A DNA stretch of 32,493 bases from assembly GCA_021324435.1 (NCBI GenBank), contig JAJPIZ010000035.1, forward strand, positions 1-32,493, given 5' to 3'. The notes under the pieces are model-generated. The model had not been told where the DNA came from, did not search any database, and saw nothing but the letters and a program-made list of their open reading frames with translations. Of this stretch, positions 23,742-31,100 are shown one piece after another; position 1 is the stretch's first letter; every line of letters starts with the position of its first letter. A program made the position numbers and the translations under genes. The DNA is from Anaerolineae bacterium (GTDB taxonomy: Bacteria; Chloroflexota; Anaerolineae; Anaerolineales; Villigracilaceae).

Positions 23742-25184
23742 TTATGCCCTCCGCGCAGACTCCGCGCCCGCGTTTCTATTTCCCCGAACTGGATGGGGTG
23801 AGATTCCAGCGTTCCTTTTCTCGAACCAGCGCGCAATTTGCGAAAACAGAAAAGTCAACGTAATCACTTGCACGACAAGCGTGGATGGGTACATGAAGCG
23901 GAATTCGGACGCGGTAAGTACAAGTAGATAAGAAACATAGTAACTAAAAGGAACAAGGAGAAGAAAAAACAAGAATCCATAACGAAAATCTTGACGCAAC
24001 CATGAGCAAATGATCAAACCTATAAAATTGATGAGAAGCCACGGGAGGTGAGCAAATGAAATCCACCGGAATATTGGATTTTGCGAAATCCAATCTGTCA
24101 CCGAGAACCATATATTGATTGGCCTTGTAAAGGGGTGAACAAGAGAATATCCTTCAATTTGCTCCGTGTTCTGTTTTTGGTAAAAATATGGCGAAGGCCT
24201 AAGTATATAATCAAAAAAATTTAGAGACTTGACCGTTGCAAACAATATTGGGTGGTCTTTTAAAGCAATAAGCCATTCTTCCCTCAATCTCGGATAGTTC
24301 AACAATTCATAGAAAGGCTCATTAGGCATTATCCCTTGATTGGGGGCGAAATCAATTGCGCCTCGTCCGACTACAAATTCTGGCGGAAAGACTCCATTGA
24401 CCAAATCACAGCTTTCAAGGGATAAATCGCGACAAATCAACGGGCTGTAAACAATCATACTTGAAAGGTCAAGTGCAAATGAAACCTGCTCAGTATGTGA
24501 TCGCTTAAGATGGAGAATATCGTATTGTAGGACAAGGAAGAAAATGTACGCCGCAATAGGAAGCGAAAGAGCTAGTATCTTATACGCTCGTCCAACTTGC
24601 ATTCGATTCAATACTCGTTCCAAGCAAAGCGCCAATGCTGGGAAGATTACAGGAGTGTTGGGGCGCACTGCCACTGCAAGAGCAATAAGCAATACCACAA
24701 AGGGAATTCTTATATTGAAGCGTGCACGAGATGTTTCAGGAGGTTCTTGATAAAGTTCGATCAGTAAAGCAAAAACCCAAAGCAGGAAGATTACAAGCCA
24801 TGTGTCTGTCCAAACCGTAGCAAGGTAGATCGAGAGGGGTGTTATCGGAAGCGATAGTAATGCTATCGCAAAAACTGCAATTCTATCCACTACCATTTCT
24901 TTTTCAAAACCTAAAAACTTCGTAAAGGCAATGATAAATTTACGTAGGCCTAAATATCCCAAAACGATCTGGATCAAATTCACAAGACTAAGGCTATCTA
25001 TCATTTTTAATAAAATCAAAAGCATGAATGAAAGAAGAGGAGAGTGTGCATCTGAGTGCACGCCTGAAATTGCCTGAATGACAATAAAAAACGAATCCAA
25101 TGAATATATTCCCGGAAAAAAGAGCAACCAAGTCAGCAGTGAGGCACACAGAGCATAAAACATAGACAGGTGATGTCTTCTCAT
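23742..25184 (-). CDS. AT-rich polytopic membrane protein, GT-C-like (possibly DUF6020-type)
   Basis: A 480-residue protein with about ten or more membrane helices. Early loop PGIYSLDSFFIVIQAISGVHSDAHSP has the D-S and H-S-P pattern of lipid-linked glycosyltransferase-like families, and RLREEWLIALKDHPILFATVKSLNFFDYILR and ASEFRFMYPSTL also fit; an exact family is not certain. Base composition differs sharply from neighbours: lines I counted have 32-38% GC against 60% in the lipoprotein gene beside it, so acquisition by transfer is likely. The last ~20 residues (SPHPVRGNRNAGAESARRA) look repeat-derived. ATG 25184 is chosen because TAAAAT lies exactly 7 nt upstream; ATG 25202 would add six residues. 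Confidence 0.6.
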   Translation of the reverse strand: MRRHHLSMFYALCASLLTWLLFFPGIYSLDSFFIVIQAISGVHSDAHSPLLSFMLLILLKMIDSLSLVNLIQIVLGYLGLRKFIIAFTKFLGFEKEMVVDRIAVFAIALLSLPITPLSIYLATVWTDTWLVIFLLWVFALLIELYQEPPETSRARFNIRIPFVVLLIALAVAVRPNTPVIFPALALCLERVLNRMQVGRAYKILALSLPIAAYIFFLVLQYDILHLKRSHTEQVSFALDLSSMIVYSPLICRDLSLESCDLVNGVFPPEFVVGRGAIDFAPNQGIMPNEPFYELLNYPRLREEWLIALKDHPILFATVKSLNFFDYILRPSPYFYQKQNTEQIEGYSLVHPFTRPINIWFSVTDWISQNPIFRWISFAHLPWLLINFIGLIICSWLRQDFRYGFLFFLLLVPFSYYVSYLLVLTASEFRFMYPSTLVVQVITLTFLFSQIARWFEKRNAGISPHPVRGNRNAGAESARRA

Positions 25185-25191
25185 GAAGAGA

Positions 25192-25197
25192 ATTTTA
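25192..25197 (-). promoter_or_regulatory. -10 box TAAAAT, 7 nt before ATG 25184
   Basis: Minus-strand TAAAAT (25197-25192), then TCTCTTC, then ATG; no Shine-Dalgarno. Leaderless geometry. Confidence 0.5.
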
Positions 25198-25212
25198 TAC
25201 ATATTACAGAAA

Positions 25213-25244
25213 TAAAAATAGCCCCTGCATCTCTGCAGGGGCTA
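25213..25244 (-). terminator. Intrinsic terminator after FGE-like lipoprotein 3
   Basis: On the minus strand TAGCCCCTGCA (25244-25234) pairs with TGCAGGGGCTA (25229-25219), GAGA loop, then TTTTTATT. It begins 7 nt after the stop. Confidence 0.9.
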
Positions 25245-25250
25245 TCCATC

Positions 25251-26870
25251 TTAAGGGTAAGGACAACCCGGTGTATAGTTGCAACAGCAGTTTGCCGCGT
25301 TAAAACCATACTGACAACTATTTGGATTAACGTTGCATCCACCATTGTCATTCCCACCGCACTCCGAGGGCATGGAAATCGGCTGGCTTTGAAAGTCCGT
25401 GCCGGGCAGGCCGATCAAACAGCCATACACGCCGGGGCCGATCGGCACAGGCGAAGCGCCCACCTGACAGAGCGGGAAATCCGCGGCATACGTGCCGGGC
25501 GTGGACGTACAACACTGATTGACCGGGTCGTAGGTCATGTTGGGCAGACATTCCGTGCCAGCCGTGCCGGTTCCATCCCAGGTGCAACCTCCCGCGCCGT
25601 TGGACGTGTAATGAGGCGGGCAGGTGGCGGGGCCGAGCACATCGGCGGGGTTGCAGAACGCGTTGATCGTGGCCGGGCCGGGCACGGAGGCGGGTCCGCA
25701 ATCATACACCTGCGGGAAGATCGGCGGAACGACACTGCCTGAAATCAAGGTACAGGTCCCCACCCCCCCCGTGAAGGTATGGTCGGGCTGGTTGGTGTTG
25801 AAGGTTACGTAGGTTTTGTTGCTTCCGCAGGCTTGCGGCGCGACCGTCAATGAGACGTTCGCCGGGCAGATCTGGCCCGGGTTGGACACACCGTTCACAT
25901 CGCCGCCGTAGAATCCGATCTGCGTGCAGTTCGGCGCGAAGTAGGTGGGGTCTTCCACCACACAGCGGAAGCCGAGATCGCGGCGGTGATTCTTCGGGTC
26001 ATCGTAGAAACGAATCGAAGACGGCACTTGATCGGGTCCGCTCTTATAGCCGGAGGAACGCACCGAGCGCTTGAGTCCGGTTTTCGGTCCGAGCGGGGTA
26101 TCGCCCGCGGCCGGATCGCGATAGTAGTATGGGTCGTACCAGTCCGCGACCCACTCGAAGGTGTTGCCTTCCAGATCCAGCCCGCCGTAAAAACTGGCGC
26201 CGGGTCCGTACTTGAGCACATTGGTGGTCTGGCCCACATTGTTGTTGTAGTTAAGCAGGGCGGCATTCGGCGCGCCGTTGCCCCACGGATAGATATTCCC
26301 GTTCGGGCCGCGGGCGGTCTTCTCCCATTCGGCCTCGGTGGGCAAACGTCCATGCACGAAATCGCAATAGGCCGCGGCCTGATCGTATGTCACGCCCACC
26401 ACCGGGTCATTCAAGCGCGCGTAATCGTTGTAGCCCTGATTGTCCTGCAGGTTCGGCAGAGTACACAGCCCCGCCGCCACACAATACGCATATTGCTGAT
26501 TGGTGACCTTGGTGCTGTAGATCCAGAAATCCGGCAGGGTGACTTGATGCTCGGGATTATCCGTCCCGCCGCCGCGTCCCATCGTGAACGGGCCGGCGGG
26601 CACGGCGATCAGGGTCGTGCCGTCAATGTATGGATATTTCGAGCCGACTGCCATCTCCGGACCCGCCAGCACGACCGGGACGAGAGTCGGCGTGGCTGAC
26701 GCCTCCACCGGGACCGGAACCAGGGTCGGCGTATCGGTGGGAGCCGCCTCTGTGGCCGTCACCACAATGACCACCGGCGTGGGCGTGGGCGGTACCGCCT
26801 TCGGCGCGCAGGCCGCCAGGATGACCGACAGCGCCATGCCAATGTAAAAAGTGAATCGCAGACGTTTCAT
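25251..26870 (-). CDS. Lipoprotein with FGE-like (SUMF1) domain and Cys-rich tail, paralog 3
   Basis: A 539-residue paralog with signal MKRLRFTFYIGMALSVILAAC (Cys21) and a Thr/Pro/Val linker. The FGE-fold domain shows VPAGPFTMGRGG, HQVTLPDFWIYSTKVTNQQYAYC, PVVGVTYDQAAAYCDFV, LPTEAEWEKTARGPNGN, YPWGNG, DLEGNTFEWVADWYDPYYY, RSVRSSGY and LGFRCVV; the copper-cysteine positions are absent (SSIRFYDDPKNH). PTYFAPNC leads to a Cys-rich tail with CPPHYTSNGAGGC, CLPNMTYDPVNQCC and a terminal NCCCNYTPGC. A run of eight G on the coding strand (25770-25763) sits in the tail and could slip. AGGAG upstream of the ATG. Closest to paralog 2. Confidence 0.8.
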   Translation of the reverse strand: MKRLRFTFYIGMALSVILAACAPKAVPPTPTPVVIVVTATEAAPTDTPTLVPVPVEASATPTLVPVVLAGPEMAVGSKYPYIDGTTLIAVPAGPFTMGRGGGTDNPEHQVTLPDFWIYSTKVTNQQYAYCVAAGLCTLPNLQDNQGYNDYARLNDPVVGVTYDQAAAYCDFVHGRLPTEAEWEKTARGPNGNIYPWGNGAPNAALLNYNNNVGQTTNVLKYGPGASFYGGLDLEGNTFEWVADWYDPYYYRDPAAGDTPLGPKTGLKRSVRSSGYKSGPDQVPSSIRFYDDPKNHRRDLGFRCVVEDPTYFAPNCTQIGFYGGDVNGVSNPGQICPANVSLTVAPQACGSNKTYVTFNTNQPDHTFTGGVGTCTLISGSVVPPIFPQVYDCGPASVPGPATINAFCNPADVLGPATCPPHYTSNGAGGCTWDGTGTAGTECLPNMTYDPVNQCCTSTPGTYAADFPLCQVGASPVPIGPGVYGCLIGLPGTDFQSQPISMPSECGGNDNGGCNVNPNSCQYGFNAANCCCNYTPGCPYP

Positions 26871-27021
26871 GCTTTCTCCTCTCTTTCTGATTGATCTACA
26901 GCTTGGAAAACCTTTTTTCTGTCTGTTTTGTTCTATTTATTCTCGCATTGTACACATAAAACTATAAAATTTTGATCAGCAATGTTCATTCAACACCAAC
27001 CGATTCGCTTTTGTAACGACC

Positions 27022-27041
27022 GCAGGCAATAATAAGCCTGC
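27022..27041 (-). other. Weak hairpin after the 346-residue lipoprotein gene
   Basis: GCAGGC / GCCTGC with an 8-nt loop 2 nt past the stop. No T run; may protect the 3' end rather than terminate. Confidence 0.3.
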
Positions 27042-27042
27042 C

Positions 27043-28083
27043 TTAGGGCTGTTGACAGGAACCCATATATGCACAACAACATAAATTCGGATCCCATGGA
27101 TAGTACGGATAACAATAATTGGGCGAAGGCGGTTGGCATGCGCCGGGGACAGCCGGAAGCGGGCATATACCTGGCTCTTTTCCGGTCGGCACAAATCCCA
27201 CTGCCATGCGGCAGGTGTTATCCAGTTCTGAGACCTGCTTGATTGGGTAATAATATTGCAGATCCTTTGAGGCCTCGCCGGCCGCGTCGTGCGTGAAATG
27301 ATCGTTGATATCGAACAGCGCCGGGTTGAGATCCTCATTGCCCGCCCACATGCCGGCCATGTAAGCCGTCGCGCCGCCCAGCGCGGAGCGTTTGACCGCC
27401 AGTTGAATCCCATTCGGGTCATCCGGCGAAAGCCGCGCCCAGGCCGCGTCCGCATCTTGTCCGTGACCCGAATCGACGACCAAAGTCTCGTAGCCGTCGC
27501 CGGCGCTGAGGGTACTATCCGACCGCGCCGCGGTCGAGCCGCCCACATCCTTGTTCGTGTCGGCCCACACCTGAACGCCGTCGGTGCTCCAATCGCTCGA
27601 GGCGGGATGACTGACCATCACAAGGAAATCGCCGCGGCCGTCGCGGTCCACATCCAATTCCACGGCGTATTTGCCGGGCATGGCATTGTTCGCATCGCGG
27701 CCTTTGACGACGATTACACCGTATACCCAGGTATCATCCTGATAAATGGTTACATTCTGGATATCGAGATATGGGAAATATGTATCCATCGTATCGGCGT
27801 TGAAGGGCCGTTCGTATTTGCCGAACGTAAAACGGTCTCCGCCCGGCACGGTTTTATTCTTCGCCGTGGTGGACGAATCCTGATCGCCCGCCTGATTACT
27901 GCGTTGATCGGGCAATTGGGCAGGGATGGCCTGATGTTGAATGAGGACGGTCGTGGATGTGGAAGTGTTGCCAGTCACCGGGACGATGGCAGTCGGCGGC
28001 GCGCCGGTCGCTTTCGGCGCGCAGGCGGCCATCACGGATAACAATACCGCGAGCGCATAAAACGAGAATCGCAGGGGCTTCAT
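27043..28083 (-). CDS. Lipoprotein with calcium-loop beta domain and Cys-rich C-terminus (no FGE domain)
   Basis: A 346-residue lipoprotein with signal MKPLRFSFYALAVLLSVMAAC (Cys21), nearly the same leader as the FGE-like paralogs. After a Gln/Asp-rich linker comes a beta-rich domain (RFTFGKYERPFNADTMDT onward) with DVDRDGRGD, a D-x-D-x-D-G loop of calcium-binding type, and WADTNKD, a second candidate loop. It lacks an FGE domain but ends with the same sort of Cys tail (NTCRMAVGF, PGACQPPSPNYC, NLCCCAYMGSC) close to the C-terminus. AGGAG precedes ATG 28083. It probably shares the export route and surface location of its neighbours; function unknown. Confidence 0.65.
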   Translation of the reverse strand: MKPLRFSFYALAVLLSVMAACAPKATGAPPTAIVPVTGNTSTSTTVLIQHQAIPAQLPDQRSNQAGDQDSSTTAKNKTVPGGDRFTFGKYERPFNADTMDTYFPYLDIQNVTIYQDDTWVYGVIVVKGRDANNAMPGKYAVELDVDRDGRGDFLVMVSHPASSDWSTDGVQVWADTNKDVGGSTAARSDSTLSAGDGYETLVVDSGHGQDADAAWARLSPDDPNGIQLAVKRSALGGATAYMAGMWAGNEDLNPALFDINDHFTHDAAGEASKDLQYYYPIKQVSELDNTCRMAVGFVPTGKEPGICPLPAVPGACQPPSPNYCYPYYPWDPNLCCCAYMGSCQQP

Positions 28084-28127
28084 GGCTTCTCCTCTCTCAG
28101 ATGAAGCGTGGACTCTAAAGTGTTGCC

Positions 28128-28133
28128 ATTATA
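28128..28133 (-). promoter_or_regulatory. -10 box upstream of the 346-residue lipoprotein gene
   Basis: Minus-strand TATAAT, 44 nt before ATG 28083; no clear -35. Confidence 0.35.
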
Positions 28134-28229
28134 AACACCAACCGTCTGTTTGTGTTTCCCCCAAATGGAGCAGATGACCTTTGTAGGGTTTGGCGGCACA
28201 CCCGATTCCGCAGGTCTTCAACGTTCTTT

Positions 28230-28286
28230 ACCACGGAGCACAGGGGGAGCACAGCGTTCTTTTTCTCTGTGTGGACTCTGTGGCGA
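28230..28286. repeat. 'ACCACGGAGCACAG' imperfect inverted repeat, copy 1
   Basis: ACCACGGAGCACAGGGGGAG and CTCTGTGTGGACTCTGTGGC form an imperfect inverted pair. The same design recurs at 31012-31077. Confidence 0.6.
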
Positions 28287-28313
28287 GAAGTTCGTTGCCT
28301 CCTCAACCACTCC

Positions 28314-28955
28314 TTACGCCCGGGTGTACAATGCCATTTCCCACAAGAACAGGCGCTGGACGAAGACCCGCTTCATGCCCCGCCCCTCCAACAGGGCGTT
28401 CATCTCTGCGATTGGGTGAAGAAAGACGCGGAACGGATCGCGTCCCAGATTTTGAAAGAAGTTGATGACCCTGATTCCGACTCTGAAATACCACGTCTCG
28501 CGCGGATACGTCAGCGCCAGTGCGCGTTTGCTTCGTCCCGCCGCGGCGTTCAACAGGCCGCGGAAATCGGGATAGCAACACACCACGCGGTCGAGGGTCA
28601 CGATGTCCGCTTGAGGAAGATCATCCGCCACGTCCGTGAAATCCGCGTGAATGAACTGGACGCGCCCGGCATGTCCGCGGCGCGCGGCTTCTTCTTTGGC
28701 CTGTTGTAAATACGCGGAGGAAGCGTCCACGTGCGTGGCCTGGCGGGCCGTATCTTCCAGCAGTTCGTGATGGATCGTCCCGACTCCGCCGCCGACGTCG
28801 AGCAGAGTCGCGTCTTTCAATCCGAGCGAACGGACGGCGTCGAGAATCAATTGCGTCTGTTCGGCGGGTCCGCGTTTGCGATATTCCTTGATATCCGATT
28901 TCGCGTCTTCTTCGTTGAAGGTGTGATCCGTGATTTCACAACAGTTGCAGGGCAT
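28314..28955 (-). CDS. Class I SAM-dependent methyltransferase
   Basis: A 213-residue Rossmann-fold methyltransferase. Motif I is LLDVGGGVGTIHHELL, motif II THVDASSAYLQQA, and a FIHADFTDV plus DIVTLDRVVCCYPD stretch follows as motifs III and IV; the C-terminal half (YFRVGIRVINFFQNLG) is more specific but I cannot name the substrate. The N-terminus MPCNCCEI has three clustered cysteines, which could bind a metal. ATG 28955 has AAGGA upstream. It stands alone upstream of the lipoprotein series. Confidence 0.8.
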   Translation of the reverse strand: MPCNCCEITDHTFNEEDAKSDIKEYRKRGPAEQTQLILDAVRSLGLKDATLLDVGGGVGTIHHELLEDTARQATHVDASSAYLQQAKEEAARRGHAGRVQFIHADFTDVADDLPQADIVTLDRVVCCYPDFRGLLNAAAGRSKRALALTYPRETWYFRVGIRVINFFQNLGRDPFRVFLHPIAEMNALLEGRGMKRVFVQRLFLWEMALYTRA

Positions 28956-28968
28956 AGGGAGATCCTTT

Positions 28969-28996
28969 TGGACGATAGACCATAGACGGTGGACGA
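28969..28996. repeat. Short GATAGACCATAGACGGTGGAC-type tandem
   Basis: Degenerate repeats of a (G)ACGATAGAC/CATAGACGG unit between two minus-strand genes. Low-complexity, no function visible. Confidence 0.35.
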
Positions 28997-29013
28997 TGTT
29001 TCAGAGTCTGTGA

Positions 29014-30972
29014 TCAAGCATTTAATTGCGGCAGAATCTTTTCGTAATATTCCAGCGACGAGGGATTGATCAACGCGTCCTTGTTCGTTACGGCGCGGCC
29101 ATTGAGAATATTCGTCACCGCGCTTTCTACCTTTTTCATATTCAACGTATACGGAATATCAGGCGTTTCAAAAATCAATGCGGGGACATGCCGCGGCGAG
29201 GCGTTCTCGCGCAGGGTCTTCTTGATCTTCTCTTTCAGTTCATCGGTGAGAGCAAAACCGGAAGCAAGTTTCACGAACAGAATCACGCGCTGGTCGTCCT
29301 GATAGTTTTGCCCCACGGCGAGGCTATCAGCGATCTCCGGAAGTTTTTCCATCTGCGCGTAAATCTCCGCGGTGCCGATGCGCACGCCTGAGGGTTTGAG
29401 CACCGCGTCAGAGCGGCCATAAAAGGTCACGCCGCCGGTATCGGAGTGGATCAGGACATAATCGCCGTGCCGCCACACGTTCGGATAAACCCCGAAGTAC
29501 GCGTTATGATATTTTGCGCCGTCGGCATCATCCCAGAAATAAATCGGCATGGAAGGCGCGGGCGCTTCGCAAACGAGTTCCGCTTGAAGGTCCAGAACAG
29601 ACGCGGCCTTTTCGTCATACGCCTTGATTCTCATCGCCAGCGCGGGACTTTGCAGTTCGCCTGCGTACACCGGCAAAATGGGACTGCCCGCCGCGAAACA
29701 GCCGTTGATGTCCGTGCCACCCGCGATCGAGTTGAAATGCAGATCAGGTTTAATCTCGCGATATACATATTCAAATCCCTCGACGGAAAGCGGCGAGCCG
29801 GTCTGCGAAATTTCACGTAGAGACGAAAGATCGAAGTGCGTACGCGGCGAAAAGTTTTCTTTTTTCAAAAAGAGCAGATAACTCGCACTGCATCCGAAGA
29901 TGGAAATTCTTTCTTCCTCAATCAATTTCCACATCGCGCCCGGGTCGGGATAATTGGGATTGCCATCATACAGGATGATCGTCGCGCCGACCGCCAGCGA
30001 ACTCAACAGCCAGTTCCACATCATCCAACTGCAGGACGTGATGTACATGATGTGGTCATTGCGTTTGAGATCAGTGTGGAGCAATAACTCTTTGAGATGA
30101 TTGATCAGTACACCGCCCGCGCTCTGTACCAGACATTTCGGCTTGCCGGTTGTGCCAGATGAAAACATGATGTACAGCGGATGATCGAACGGCAACTGCT
30201 CGAACTTGATTTCGAGATTCTTTTCCTTCGACAGAAAGTCGTCCCAATGAACGGCGTTCGGAACATGCCGGACCTCGGGCCGGGCGCGCGTGTACGAAAC
30301 GACCACCACCTTTTGCAGCGACGGAATGCCGCGCGCCACTTCCGCGGCATGTTCCAGCGTATCGAAGGTTTTGCCCTTGTAAAAATAGCCGTCGGCGGTG
30401 AACATCACTTTGGGTTCGACCTGACCGAGTCGCTCCAATGCGGCGGAGGGACCAATATCCGTGGCGCACGACGACCATGTCGCGCCGATGCTCGTGGCGG
30501 CTAACATGGCAATCGCCGTCTCCGTCATGTTGGGCATGTAACCGACCACGCGGTCGCCGGAGGTCACACCGAGTTCGCGCAATGACTTTGCCAGCCGCGC
30601 AACGGTGTCGTAAAGTTCCGCATACGTCATCTTGCCTGATTTTTGTGTCTCGCCCCTGAACACAAAAGCGATACGGTCATCGCGATGGCGCAAAAGATTT
30701 TCGGCGAAATTCAAGCGCGCGCCGGGAAACCACTTCGCGCCGGGGAATTTATTTATATCGTCAACGATGGCGTCATATGTTCGCGAGTGCTTGATGTCCG
30801 CGAACTCCCACATCGTCGCCCAAAAGTCGGCGATCTCATGGATGGACCAATCGTAAAGTTCGGCGTAGGTCTCGATCTTGCGCTGATGGGCGCGATTGAC
30901 CAGGTCAATGAAGCGTGTGATGTTGGCTTGTCGTTTGCGCTGATCGGACGGAATCCAAAGCGGTTGTCTCAC
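29014..30972 (-). CDS. Acetoacetyl-CoA synthetase (acetoacetate--CoA ligase)
   Basis: A 652-residue ANL-superfamily ligase (EC 6.2.1.16) activating acetoacetate with ATP and CoA. The N-terminal WIPSDQRKRQANITRF, WEFADI and WFPGARLNFAENLL blocks are specific to this subfamily against acetyl-CoA synthetase. The AMP-binding P-loop-like motif is MFSSGTTGKPK (269-279), then TSCSWMMWNW, SQTGSPLSVEGFEYVY, GGTDINGCF and GDYVLIHSDTGGVTFYGRSD; the C-terminal PYTLNMKKVES holds the catalytic lysine. Start is GTG 30972 with GGAGGAG upstream. Length is normal. It may link ketone-body or polyhydroxybutyrate breakdown to acetyl-CoA; no pathway partner is adjacent. Confidence 0.93.
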   Translation of the reverse strand: MRQPLWIPSDQRKRQANITRFIDLVNRAHQRKIETYAELYDWSIHEIADFWATMWEFADIKHSRTYDAIVDDINKFPGAKWFPGARLNFAENLLRHRDDRIAFVFRGETQKSGKMTYAELYDTVARLAKSLRELGVTSGDRVVGYMPNMTETAIAMLAATSIGATWSSCATDIGPSAALERLGQVEPKVMFTADGYFYKGKTFDTLEHAAEVARGIPSLQKVVVVSYTRARPEVRHVPNAVHWDDFLSKEKNLEIKFEQLPFDHPLYIMFSSGTTGKPKCLVQSAGGVLINHLKELLLHTDLKRNDHIMYITSCSWMMWNWLLSSLAVGATIILYDGNPNYPDPGAMWKLIEEERISIFGCSASYLLFLKKENFSPRTHFDLSSLREISQTGSPLSVEGFEYVYREIKPDLHFNSIAGGTDINGCFAAGSPILPVYAGELQSPALAMRIKAYDEKAASVLDLQAELVCEAPAPSMPIYFWDDADGAKYHNAYFGVYPNVWRHGDYVLIHSDTGGVTFYGRSDAVLKPSGVRIGTAEIYAQMEKLPEIADSLAVGQNYQDDQRVILFVKLASGFALTDELKEKIKKTLRENASPRHVPALIFETPDIPYTLNMKKVESAVTNILNGRAVTNKDALINPSSLEYYEKILPQLNA

Positions 30973-31011
30973 GAGTCTCCTCCGGGCTGGGCAAAACTAT
31001 AGAGAAATTAA

Positions 31012-31077
31012 ACCACAGAGACCACAAAGTGCACAGAGATATTTCCAAAGCTCCGTGTTCTTTGCGGTCCCGTGGTG
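31012..31077. repeat. 'ACCACAGAGACCACAAAG' imperfect inverted repeat, copy 2
   Basis: ACCACAGAGACCACAAAG at the left and CTTTGCGGTCCCGTGGTG at the right form an imperfect inverted pair over 66 bp, with CACAGAG / CTCCGTG inside. It fills most of the gap between two minus-strand genes and could act as a stem-loop in the upstream transcript. Confidence 0.6.
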
Positions 31078-31100
31078 AAATTCCTGTCCGTCGCGGAGCT

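Noticed and set aside
19779-26870. Diversity-generating retroelement targets, since variable proteins often use the FGE/C-type lectin fold
   Set aside because: No reverse transcriptase or template repeat is in the window, and the FGE domain is followed by a long tail instead of ending the protein. A genome search for a reverse transcriptase would settle it.
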